A stretch of 64,000 nucleotides of DNA from CAVRJC01 sp964505725 (GTDB lineage Bacteria; Actinomycetota; Acidimicrobiia; IMCC26256; DASPTH01), in the NCBI GenBank assembly GCA_964505725.1, contig CAZDJK010000008.1:62001-126000 (forward strand), given 5' to 3'. The translations under genes were made by a program, and so were the position numbers. Positions 43,201 through 49,951 of this stretch are shown piece after piece; position 1 is the first letter of the stretch, and every line of letters begins with the position of its first letter. The notes beneath the pieces are model-generated. The model was not told where the DNA came from, did no database searches, and saw nothing but the letters and a program-made list of their open reading frames with translations.

Positions 43201-43655
43201 TCGTACGCCTCGACCTCACCGGTGACCTCACCGGTGTCGACCGGGCCGTGGCGCTGGAAGCTCGCGCCCCCGTCGGCGAGCTCCCGTGCGACCGCGCTCA
43301 CGAGGATGCGGCCACCGCCCGCCGCCGACGCCAGCCCCCATGCCACCACGACCGCGGCGCCGAAGCACTCGTCGTCGTCGTCCCACGTGACGTCGCCGGC
43401 GGCCAGGCCCACGCGGACGGGGAGCACCGGCGGAGAGGCCTCCGCCGCCCGCTGCATCTCGATCGCCGCGGTCACCGCGTCGGCCGCGGACGCGAAGCCG
43501 CCCATCACCCCGCGCGCGCCCGGCTTCACCAGGCGGCCGCGGCGGGCGACGACGATCTCGGCGAAGGCCTGCTCGAGCCGGCGCGCCGGCGCGCCGGTGC
43601 CCTCCGCGCCGTCGACCTCGGCGAGCACCATCGTGGCGGTCGCGGTTCCCCTCAC
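40230..43655 (-). CDS. Large AAA/TPR LuxR-family regulator with a degenerate cyclase domain
   Basis: The protein is about 1141 residues. An N-terminal class III cyclase-like domain (to about 165; RVGLAAGDVTWDDDDECFGA) lacks the usual metal-binding Asp pair. An AAA/NB-ARC-like ATPase follows (LLLGGEAGVGKTRLALEFAR; VVLVVDDLHW), then long TPR-like repeats, and a LuxR HTH at the C-terminus (LSAREVDVLGLVADGLSNRE, KLHISQNTVANHVRAIL). Such giant regulators sense ligands through ATPase-TPR parts. I use the GTG at 43655 with GGAGGAG upstream; the open frame extends to 43682. It is divergent from the DUF4242/acyl-CoA dehydrogenase pair, its likely target. Confidence 0.9.
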   Translation of the reverse strand: MRGTATATMVLAEVDGAEGTGAPARRLEQAFAEIVVARRGRLVKPGARGVMGGFASAADAVTAAIEMQRAAEASPPVLPVRVGLAAGDVTWDDDDECFGAAVVVAWGLASAAGGGRILVSAVARELADGGASFQRHGPVDTGEVTGEVEAYELAWRAPAPGDDEEPPLPAPLLARPGFDFVGRAEELGVLGDTRSAVQTGARRILLLGGEAGVGKTRLALEFARACHAEGATVLVGGCDSELAVPYQPWVQALEHLVRAQPALVAGADSAREIGELSVLVPSIDRAMPGLPTPSTSDPESDRYRLFSAVNAVLARATRAAPVVLVVDDLHWAGVPTLALLRFLARNTADERLLVIGTFRDTGDEVTEPLASCLAELHRLDGVTRLRMAGLDATSVEAFVAGATGQQLDDGLRSVAATVAERSGGNAFYVCELWRHLVGAGVVSRAGGRWTARAGTARAGVPDSVKEVVRARLTRLSTPARTLIDVAAVAGARVDVRVVGLAADLSDDDTAAGFDELVDAGLLGEVRGPIYQFSHILVREAVEDTLAPMARARLHLRIADALEYVYESDTGAVTAALALHYAAAAPMGGSAKAVQYGRRAAAQAVRAVAYEEAISHFETAIALSTPDTAERVELLLELCQVLLHDNQMQPALRYSREAFAGARALDDGVLAAHAALNLEMAVHFPGLPGQEAVAAVSQAMTMVGESPLRLRLQAALARAYSHAGRLDEAMAMAENVLDAARRSHDLEAHFSALEAALIATSDPHLLLALGAELDTIDNGDPWHVLYATTNQIRALIALGRLDEARQRMERHREASRRFPTFQFVGNVLDASLLLAAGRFDEAEAAAERAHELGARNVPFDEGVYGLQMFAIRREQGRLHEVAPVVRVVAAMDEQGSFWRPGLAALFADLGMLEDARREFDAIAPDRFAAVPRDAVWPACLAFLADVCTSIGDRERAPLLLEELVEFRSANLMVGMTICLGPADRFLGNLAALLGRTDAAAEHYEVALALAQQSRSPVWEARVLHDYARLLAATGDAARAVALGERARELAHATGMASLASLPVPGASGAADPGRSRPDGLSAREVDVLGLVADGLSNREIGEKLHISQNTVANHVRAILQKTACANRAEAAAYAVRRGLAGP

Positions 43656-43740
43656 GGGCTCCTCCGGAGTGGTCAGATCCAACTATACGGAGCAGCCGCG
43701 CTGGCGGCTCGGAGGAGGTTGAAGAAGGCGAGAACTGGTC

Positions 43741-43769
43741 ATGACAAGCGCCGGCGCATTCCCTAGGGT
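43741..43769 (+). promoter_or_regulatory. Sigma-70-type promoter of the DUF4242/ACAD operon
   Basis: ATGACA (43741-43746), a 17-base spacer and TAGGGT (43764-43769) form a good -35/-10 pair about 80 bases before the DUF4242 gene. On the other strand TATAGT (43687-43682) may be the -10 of the regulator gene. Confidence 0.5.
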
Positions 43770-43850
43770 TGGCGGCTGACGACGGGTTCCCCGCCCGGGC
43801 AAGAGACTCGGGGAGCGCGGCGTTGCGACGGAGAGGTAGGAGGAACAGGG

Positions 43851-44105
43851 ATGCCCCTGTACGTGATCGAACGGAACTTCGCCGAGCAGCTCGACCCCGA
43901 CGAGCTCGACTACGCCGGGATCCAGCTGGTCAACGACGACGTCGGCGTCCGGTGGGTGTACTCGTTCCTCTCGGCCGACCGGAAGAAGACGTACTGCCTC
44001 TACGAGGCCCCCAACCCGGAGGCGATCCGCGAGGCCGCCCGCCGGAACGGCATCCCCGCCGACGTCATCGTCGCCGTCGAGCAGTTCAGCCCCACCCCCG
44101 CCTGA
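43851..44105 (+). CDS. DUF4242 (SCO4226-like, nickel-binding) protein
   Basis: The 84-residue protein has MPLYVIERNFAEQLDPDELD, then WVYSFLSADRKKTYCLYEAP and AIREAARRNGIPADVIVAVE. This is the DUF4242 ferredoxin-like fold, whose Streptomyces member SCO4226 binds nickel. AGGAGG lies 7 bases before the ATG. It is the first gene of a pair with the acyl-CoA dehydrogenase and divergent from the large LuxR regulator. Confidence 0.88.
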   Translation: MPLYVIERNFAEQLDPDELDYAGIQLVNDDVGVRWVYSFLSADRKKTYCLYEAPNPEAIREAARRNGIPADVIVAVEQFSPTPA

Positions 44106-44149
44106 CCGCCGCGCCGCCGGGCGCGACCGCAGACCCCGAGGAGCCCGCC

Positions 44150-45334
44150 ATGACAACGATTCCTGCCACCGCGTCCAAATTGCTGACCGAGGACATGCTC
44201 GCCCGCTTCGACGAGCGCACCCCCGTGTACGACCGCGAGAACCGCTTCTTCGACGAGGACTGGGCCGAGCTCGTGCAGTCCGGTTACCTGCTCGCCAACG
44301 CGCCGACCGACTTCGGTGGGCTCGGTCTCGGGCTCGACGAGTACGTCGCGCTCCAGCGCCGGCTCGCATACGTGGCGCCGGCGACCGCGCTCGCCGTCAA
44401 CATGCACTGCTACTGGATGGGCCTCGCCGCTGACCTCCGGAAGATGGGCGACGACTCGATGGGCTTCGTGCTCGAGAAGGCGTCGCAGGGAGAGGTGTTC
44501 CACGCGTTGCACGGCGAGGCCGGCAACGACATCCCGCTCCTGCTCGGCGTCTCGCAGGCCGTACGCGTCGACGGCGGTTGGGAGATCTCGGGCCACAAGA
44601 TCTTCGGCAGCCTCACCCCGGTGTGGACCTACGGCGGCTTCCACGCCATGGACACGTCGGATCCCGAGCACCCGCAGATCATCCACGGCTTCATCCCCCG
44701 CGACTCCGACGGAATCCAGATCATCGACACGTGGGACACGCTCGGCATGCGCGCGACGCAGAGCCAGGACACCGTGCTCGACAAGGTGTTCGTGCCCGAC
44801 GAGCTCGTCGTGCGCGTGTGCCCCGCCGGCTTCGCGGGTGCCGACATGTTCCAGGTCGGGATCTTCGCGTGGGCGCTGCTCGGCTTCGCGGCCGTCTACC
44901 TCGGTGCCGCGAAGCGCGCGTTCGACATCACGGTGGAGTCGATGCCGAAGCGCACGTCCATCGCGTTGACCAACTCGATGGCCCACCACCCCGAGGTGCA
45001 GCACAACGTCGCCGACATGCGCATCGCGTACGACGCAGCCGAGGCTCTCCTCGAGCGGGTCGCCGCCGACTGGACCGCCGGCGTCCAGCACGCCGACTGG
45101 CCCGTGCGTCTCGTCGCCGCGCGTTCGTTCGTGATCGACCAGGCGTTCTCGATCGTCGACAAGGCGCTCGACCTCTCGGGCGGCGCCGGGGCGTTCAAGC
45201 GCAACCGGCTCGAGCAGATCTTCCGCGACGTGCGCATGGGCCGCTTCCACCCCGGCAACACCATGCTGGCCCACGAGCTCGTCGGGAAGCTGTGCCTCGG
45301 CATCGACCCCGACAGCCCGCAGCGCTGGGGCTGA
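44150..45334 (+). CDS. Acyl-CoA dehydrogenase family flavoprotein
   Basis: The 394-residue protein has the ACAD fold: an N-terminal helical domain (APTDFGGLGLGLDEYVALQR), a beta-barrel domain with GGWEISGHKIFGSLTP, and a C-terminal helical domain ending with RLEQIFRDVRMGRFHPGNTM. The exact catalytic Glu is not clear to me, and the TFGHK-like variations suggest a substrate other than a plain fatty acyl-CoA. GAGGAG lies 7 bases before the ATG. The DUF4242 gene is 44 bp upstream. Confidence 0.88.
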   Translation: MTTIPATASKLLTEDMLARFDERTPVYDRENRFFDEDWAELVQSGYLLANAPTDFGGLGLGLDEYVALQRRLAYVAPATALAVNMHCYWMGLAADLRKMGDDSMGFVLEKASQGEVFHALHGEAGNDIPLLLGVSQAVRVDGGWEISGHKIFGSLTPVWTYGGFHAMDTSDPEHPQIIHGFIPRDSDGIQIIDTWDTLGMRATQSQDTVLDKVFVPDELVVRVCPAGFAGADMFQVGIFAWALLGFAAVYLGAAKRAFDITVESMPKRTSIALTNSMAHHPEVQHNVADMRIAYDAAEALLERVAADWTAGVQHADWPVRLVAARSFVIDQAFSIVDKALDLSGGAGAFKRNRLEQIFRDVRMGRFHPGNTMLAHELVGKLCLGIDPDSPQRWG

Positions 45335-45374
45335 TCGCAGGATCGGGCGCACTGCACGCGTCGGCGCGCGTCCG

Positions 45375-45389
45375 GCCCCACGTCGGGGC
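45375..45389. terminator. Hairpin between the ACAD and prs genes
   Basis: GCCCC and GGGGC pair around ACGTC. It lies in the 77-bp gap between genes that converge at 45334 and 45412, so it may act in both directions. The stem is short. Confidence 0.45.
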
Positions 45390-45411
45390 GGGACACGCGT
45401 CGACGCGTCAC

Positions 45412-46398
45412 TCAAAGGTTGTCGCCCTGGAAGATCTCGCTCACGCTCGTGTCGCCGAAGACCGCCCGCAGCGCCTCGGCCATGATCGCGGCGATCGACA
45501 GCACGGTGAGGCTGTCGAAGTGCTTGTCGTCGGAGATCGGCAGCGTGTTCGTGACCACCACCTCGCGCACGGGCGCGTTCTTCAGCCGGTCGACGGCCGG
45601 GCCCGAGAGCAGCGGGTGGGTCGCGGCGATGATGACCGAGTCGGCGCCGCGCTCGACGAGCAGCTCCGACGCGCTGGTGAGGGTGCCGCCGGTGTCGATC
45701 ATGTCGTCGATGAGCACGCACGTGCGGCCCTGCACCGCGCCGACCACCTCGGTGGCCACCGCGACGTTGTGGGTGCCTTTCGGCCGCCGCTTGTCGATGA
45801 ACGCGAGCTCGGCGTCGATGCCGTGGGTGTCGAGGCAGTTGGCGAACCGCTTGGCCAGCTTGCCGCCGCCGGCGTCGGGCGCCACGACCGTGACCTCCTC
45901 GCCCGCGATCTGCCGCGCGGTGTAGTCGGCGAGCAGCGGCACCGCGGTGAGATGGTCGACCGGGAAGTCGAAGAACCCCTGGATCTGGCCGGTGTGGAGG
46001 TCGACGGTGACGACCCGGTCGGCCCCGGCCACGGTGAACAGGTCGGCGAGAAGCCGGGCGGTGATGGGCTCACGGCCCTCGGCCTTACGGTCCTGGCGGG
46101 CATACCCGTAGAAGGGACACACCGCGGTGATACGCCGCGCCGACGCCCGCTTGGCGGCGTCGATCATGTTCAGCTGCTCCATGATGCGGTCGTTGATGGG
46201 ATCGCAGTGCGTCTGGAGGATGAACACGTCCGCGCCGCGGATGCTCTCGTCGTATCGGCAGTAGATCTCGCCATTGGCGAAGGTGGAGAGGTGCACCGTC
46301 GAGAGCGGCACGCCGAGACTCCCCGCGATCTCGCCCGAGAGCCCGGGGTGTCCGCGCCCGGCGAAGAGCAACAGGCGCTTCTGCGGGACCAGCTCCAT
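45412..46398 (-). CDS. prs: Ribose-phosphate pyrophosphokinase
   Basis: The 328-residue enzyme makes PRPP from ribose 5-phosphate and ATP for nucleotides, histidine and tryptophan. Motifs: FANGEIYCRYDESIRGADVF, PFYGYARQDRKAEGREPITA, and the PRPP loop TCVLIDDMIDTGGTLTSASE. Length and motifs are normal. GGGAGA precedes the ATG at 46398, whose A overlaps the last base of the glmU stop (TGATG), so glmU and prs are coupled. Confidence 0.98.
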   Translation of the reverse strand: MELVPQKRLLLFAGRGHPGLSGEIAGSLGVPLSTVHLSTFANGEIYCRYDESIRGADVFILQTHCDPINDRIMEQLNMIDAAKRASARRITAVCPFYGYARQDRKAEGREPITARLLADLFTVAGADRVVTVDLHTGQIQGFFDFPVDHLTAVPLLADYTARQIAGEEVTVVAPDAGGGKLAKRFANCLDTHGIDAELAFIDKRRPKGTHNVAVATEVVGAVQGRTCVLIDDMIDTGGTLTSASELLVERGADSVIIAATHPLLSGPAVDRLKNAPVREVVVTNTLPISDDKHFDSLTVLSIAAIMAEALRAVFGDTSVSEIFQGDNL

Positions 46399-47822
46399 CA
46401 GTCTCCCTCCCCTTCCTCGCGATCCTGCTGGCGGGCGACCCATCCCTCGTCGACCTTCGCGGGCACGCCCTTCGCCATCGCTCCCGAGGGCACGTCGCGG
46501 TTGACGACCGCGCCCGCGCCCGTGCGCGCGTCGTCGCCCACCTCGACCGGCGCGACGAACACCGTGTTCGATCCCGTCTTGACCCGCTTTCCGATGCGGG
46601 TACGGTGCTTGCGCTCGCCGTCGTAGTTGGCGGTGATGTTGCCGGCGCCGATGTTGGTGCCGGCGCCGATCTCCGCGTCCCCGATGTAGGAGAGGTGCGG
46701 GACCTTCGCACCCTCGCCGATCTCCGCGTTCTTCACCTCGACGAAGGTGCCGACATGCGCGCCGGCGGCGAGCCGCGTACCCGGGCGCAGCGAGACGTAC
46801 GGCCCGACGGTCGCCTCGTCGCCGATCTCGGCCTCCCGCGCCACGGTCTGACGGATGACCGCGCCGCGGCCGACGACGGTGTCGACGAGGTGCACGTCGG
46901 GACCGATGACGGCACCGCCGGCGACCACGGTGTCGCCCTCGAGGATCGTGTTGGGCAGCAGACGCACATCGGGCGCGAGCCGCACGCTCGTGTCGACGTA
47001 CGTGCACGCGGGATCGGTCATGGTGACGCCCTCGCGCATCCAGCGCTCGTTCACGCGGGCACGCAGCACGCGTTCCGCCGCCGCGAGCTGCGCCCGGTCG
47101 TTGACGTGCAGCGCGGCGGTCTGGTCGTCGGCCCGCACCGCGATCACCAAGTGCCCGGCCCCACCCAGGACGGCGACGGTGTCGGTGAGGTAGTACTCGC
47201 CCTTGGCGTTCTCGGGCGTGAGCCGTCGCAGCGCGGGCGCGAGCAGGCCGCGCCGGAAGCAGTAGATGGAGGTGTTGACCTCGTCGATCGCGAGCTCGTC
47301 CTCGGTGGCGTCGCTGCGTTCGACCACGCGCTCGACCGCGCCCGACGGATCGCGCACGACCCGTCCGAAGTCGGCGGTGTGCGCATCGAGCCGCGCCGTG
47401 AGCAGCGCGGCCGCGGCCTCGGTGACGCGATGCTCGGTGGCGAGCGCGGCGAGGACCTCCGATCGCACGAGCGGGGCGTCGCCGGGCATCAGCAGCACGT
47501 CGTCCTCGCCGTCGGCGTCGAACCCGTTGGCGGTGAGGGCGACGCTCGCGGCGTCGCCGGTGCCGCGCTGCGCGTGCTGTTCGACGAGCTCGATCGGCAC
47601 GTCGGCGTCGAACTGCTCGCGCACCGTCTTGGCGACGTCCTCGCCGCCGTGGCCGACCACGACGACGATCCGGTCGAGCGGGAGCGGGACGAGCGAGTCG
47701 AGCACGTGGAGGAGCATCGGTCGGCCGCACAACGGGTGCAGCACCTTGGGCAGGTCCGACCGCATCCGGGTTCCCTGCCCGGCTGCAAGCACCACCGCCG
47801 ACAAGCCTCGGCGACCAGGCAT
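46398..47822 (-). CDS. glmU: Bifunctional UDP-GlcNAc pyrophosphorylase / GlcN-1-P acetyltransferase
   Basis: The 474-residue enzyme makes UDP-GlcNAc for peptidoglycan. The N-terminal uridylyltransferase has VVLAAGQGTRMRSDLPKVLH. The C-terminal left-handed beta-helix hexapeptide domain has GPYVSLRPGTRLAAGAHVGT, the catalytic-site run NITANYDGERKHRTRIGKRV and GSNTVFVAPVEVG. Both activities look intact. It starts 26 bp from tRNA-Gln on the same strand and is coupled to prs. Confidence 0.98.
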   Translation of the reverse strand: MPGRRGLSAVVLAAGQGTRMRSDLPKVLHPLCGRPMLLHVLDSLVPLPLDRIVVVVGHGGEDVAKTVREQFDADVPIELVEQHAQRGTGDAASVALTANGFDADGEDDVLLMPGDAPLVRSEVLAALATEHRVTEAAAALLTARLDAHTADFGRVVRDPSGAVERVVERSDATEDELAIDEVNTSIYCFRRGLLAPALRRLTPENAKGEYYLTDTVAVLGGAGHLVIAVRADDQTAALHVNDRAQLAAAERVLRARVNERWMREGVTMTDPACTYVDTSVRLAPDVRLLPNTILEGDTVVAGGAVIGPDVHLVDTVVGRGAVIRQTVAREAEIGDEATVGPYVSLRPGTRLAAGAHVGTFVEVKNAEIGEGAKVPHLSYIGDAEIGAGTNIGAGNITANYDGERKHRTRIGKRVKTGSNTVFVAPVEVGDDARTGAGAVVNRDVPSGAMAKGVPAKVDEGWVARQQDREEGEGD

Positions 47823-47848
47823 CAGGCTCCTCTCGTCCTGCGTCGCAG

Positions 47849-47919
47849 CTCGGGGGCGAGGTCTCGAACCTCGACTTGGGACTCCAAAGGACCCCGTGCT
47901 GCCGTTACACCACCCCCGA
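47849..47919 (-). tRNA. tRNA-Gln (anticodon TTG)
   Basis: The 71-base minus-strand gene begins TCGGGGGTGGTGTAACGGCA. The anticodon arm has CTTTGGA with TTG, and the T arm is GAGGTTCGAGACCTC. The acceptor ends CCCCCGA with discriminator G. No CCA is encoded. It lies just upstream of glmU. Confidence 0.95.
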
Positions 47920-48008
47920 CCGTCGTGCCTTCACGCTACCCGGAAGCTGCTCTCGGCCCGCGACCGGTTGAACGCGTCGCGGTCCGCCCGGCTAGATTGC
48001 TCGACGCC

Positions 48009-48110
48009 ATGGGCTCGCTGATCAAGAAGCGCCGCAAGCGGATGCGCAAGAAGAAGCACAAGAAGCTGCTGAAGCGCACCCGTTGGCAACGCCGCCAGCA
48101 AGGCCGCTAG
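48009..48110 (+). CDS. Small ribosomal protein bS22 (AURKAIP1/COX24 domain)
   Basis: The 33-residue, extremely basic peptide reads MGSLIKKRRKRMRKKKHKKL and ends LKRTRWQRRQQGR. It matches bS22, found on the mycobacterial 30S subunit near the decoding site, almost residue for residue. A TAGATT -10 box lies 10 bases before the ATG. It is the only plus-strand gene among the minus-strand ispE, tRNA and glmU genes. Confidence 0.93.
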   Translation: MGSLIKKRRKRMRKKKHKKLLKRTRWQRRQQGR

Positions 48111-48115
48111 ACCGC

Positions 48116-48164
48116 AGCGAGCGACCCGGAGAGCAGGCCGCGGGAGCGAGCGACCCGAGAGCAG
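48116..48164 (+). repeat. 20-base direct repeat after bS22
   Basis: AGCGAGCGACCCGGAGAGCA (48116 on) recurs as AGCGAGCGACCCGAGAGCAG (48145-48164), with a 1-base deletion in the second copy. It lies between the bS22 stop and the ispE stop. Confidence 0.5.
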
Positions 48165-48169
48165 CCCGT

Positions 48170-49063
48170 CTAGCGGTCGAGGCGGACGCCTCGCGAGACC
48201 GTGGTGGTGCCGACGACCGGCACCCGTAGGCGCCGCCCCACCTCGTCGGTCAGCCCCGGGAGCTCGCGCGCGTCGTTGACCGGCACTACGTAGGACGAGC
48301 CGCTGCCGGCGAGCAGCGCCGGACGTCGGGTCGCCGCCTCCAGCGCGGCCCGGAACTCGAGCAACCGGGGCTCGACCGCCTCCGCCGCGGGCTCGAGGTC
48401 GTTGAACAGCTCGGGGACCACGTCGGCGATGCGCCGCGGGGCGGGCACCGCGCGCGTGGACACGGGGCCGCCGAGCGCGTCCCACATTCGGTAGACCTCG
48501 GCGGTCGAGAGCCGGAACGGAGGGACGGCGACGAGGAACGAGAGGCGCGCGTCGAGCGCGATCGGCTCGATCACCTCGCCGCGCCCCCTCATCCACGCCG
48601 CACCGCCCCGCACGCAGAACGGGACGTCGGAGCCGATCTCGGCCGCGACCTCCAGGATGCGGTCGTCGTCCATGTCGATCTCGAGGAGCCGGCGCACCGC
48701 GAGGAGCGCTGCGGCGGCGTCGGCGGATCCACCGCCGAGGCCGGCTCCCGCGGGGACGTGCTTGCGCAGCACCATCCGCACACCGTGCCCCGATCGGCCG
48801 GCCCGCACGAGGAGCCGCTCGGCGGCCATGAAGGCCAGGTTGCGGTGATCGGCGGGGATGGACTCGAGCTCCTCGAACGGCTCGAGCTCGAGGTGCACAC
48901 CGCCCGGTGCGGGCACCGCGTACACCTCGAGCACGTCGCGCGGCTGGCCCAGCGACACCACGAGCGCGTCGAGGTCGTGGTACCCGTCCGCGCGCGCCCC
49001 GAGCACCCGCAGTGAGAGCGTGAGCTTGGGGTACGCGGTTGCCCTGACGCGACCGTCGGTCAC
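48170..49063 (-). CDS. ispE: 4-diphosphocytidyl-2-C-methyl-D-erythritol kinase
   Basis: The 297-residue GHMP kinase of the MEP isoprenoid pathway has YPKLTLSLRVLGARADGYHD at the start, the ATP loop VPAGAGLGGGSADAAAALLA and a final GSGSSYVVPV. The first motif has YPK and TLSL where IspE proteins often have APAKINL, a mild variation. The GTG at 49063 overlaps the rsmA stop as GTGA, so rsmA and ispE are coupled. Confidence 0.93.
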   Translation of the reverse strand: MTDGRVRATAYPKLTLSLRVLGARADGYHDLDALVVSLGQPRDVLEVYAVPAPGGVHLELEPFEELESIPADHRNLAFMAAERLLVRAGRSGHGVRMVLRKHVPAGAGLGGGSADAAAALLAVRRLLEIDMDDDRILEVAAEIGSDVPFCVRGGAAWMRGRGEVIEPIALDARLSFLVAVPPFRLSTAEVYRMWDALGGPVSTRAVPAPRRIADVVPELFNDLEPAAEAVEPRLLEFRAALEAATRRPALLAGSGSSYVVPVNDARELPGLTDEVGRRLRVPVVGTTTVSRGVRLDR

Positions 49064-49896
49064 GCGGCTGCCGCCGCGCTCCGGGCCACCGCGGCCCACT
49101 CGGCGAGCCCGAGCACCTCGGCCCGGGCGGTCGGCGGCACCCCCGCCCGTTCGAGCACCGGCTCCGCCCGCGTGCCGAGCACCGGGGTGAGCGCGCGCCG
49201 CAGCATCTTGCGCCGCTGCGAGAAGCCGGCGCGCACCAGGTCGAAGAGCAGCCCCTCGGACGGCACGGACACCGGCGGCGACACCCGTCGGACCAGGCGC
49301 ACGAGGACCGAGTCGACGCCCGGTCGCGGCACGAACACCGTGGGCGGCACGACGCCCACCACCTCGGCTTCGGCGTGGTAGGCGACCTTCACCGACACCG
49401 CGCCGTACTCACGGCCGCCGGGCGCGGCGGCGAGCCGCTCGCCCACCTCGCGCTGCACCATGACGAGGAGCCGCTCCACCGGGGGCACCTCCTCGAGCAC
49501 GCGCAGCACCACCGGCACCGCGATGTTGTACGGGAGGTTGGAGACGCACGACCACGGACGGCGTCCGGCAAGCATCCCGTCGAGATCGGCGGTGAGGGCG
49601 TCGCCGACGCGCACGTCGGCCTGGGCACCGGCGTCCGCGAGCACGGCGGTGAGCACGGCAGCGAGGCGCGCGTCGCGCTCGACTGCGACCACGTCGGCAC
49701 CGGCCTCGGCGAGCGCGAGCGTGAGCGAGCCGAGCCCGGGCCCGATCTCGAGCACGTGGTCGCCGGGCGCGAGGTCGGCGTGGGCGACGATACGCCGCGC
49801 GGTGTTCGGATCCGCGAGGAAGTGCTGGCCGAGGCTCTTCTTCGGCGCGAGGCCGTGCTCGCGTAGCAGCGCTTGCACGCTCGCCGGGGTCAGCAC
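49060..49896 (-). CDS. rsmA: 16S rRNA dimethyladenosine transferase
   Basis: The 278-residue KsgA/RsmA enzyme dimethylates two adjacent adenines at the 3' end of 16S rRNA. Motifs: KKSLGQHFLADPNTARRIV, the SAM loop VLEIGPGLGSLTLALAEAGA, and the catalytic NLPYNIAVPVV. It starts 56 bp downstream of rpfB, the classic actinobacterial arrangement, and is coupled to ispE. Confidence 0.97.
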   Translation of the reverse strand: MLTPASVQALLREHGLAPKKSLGQHFLADPNTARRIVAHADLAPGDHVLEIGPGLGSLTLALAEAGADVVAVERDARLAAVLTAVLADAGAQADVRVGDALTADLDGMLAGRRPWSCVSNLPYNIAVPVVLRVLEEVPPVERLLVMVQREVGERLAAAPGGREYGAVSVKVAYHAEAEVVGVVPPTVFVPRPGVDSVLVRLVRRVSPPVSVPSEGLLFDLVRAGFSQRRKMLRRALTPVLGTRAEPVLERAGVPPTARAEVLGLAEWAAVARSAAAAA

Positions 49897-49951
49897 GTAC
49901 TCAGCCTAACGATTGGCGCCGTGGCAACCCGTTTCGATCGTCCGCGCCGAT

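Noticed and set aside
45412..47730. Fused frame covering prs and part of glmU
   Set aside because: The upstream part is out of frame with glmU; prs has its own ribosome-binding site and ATG at 46398.
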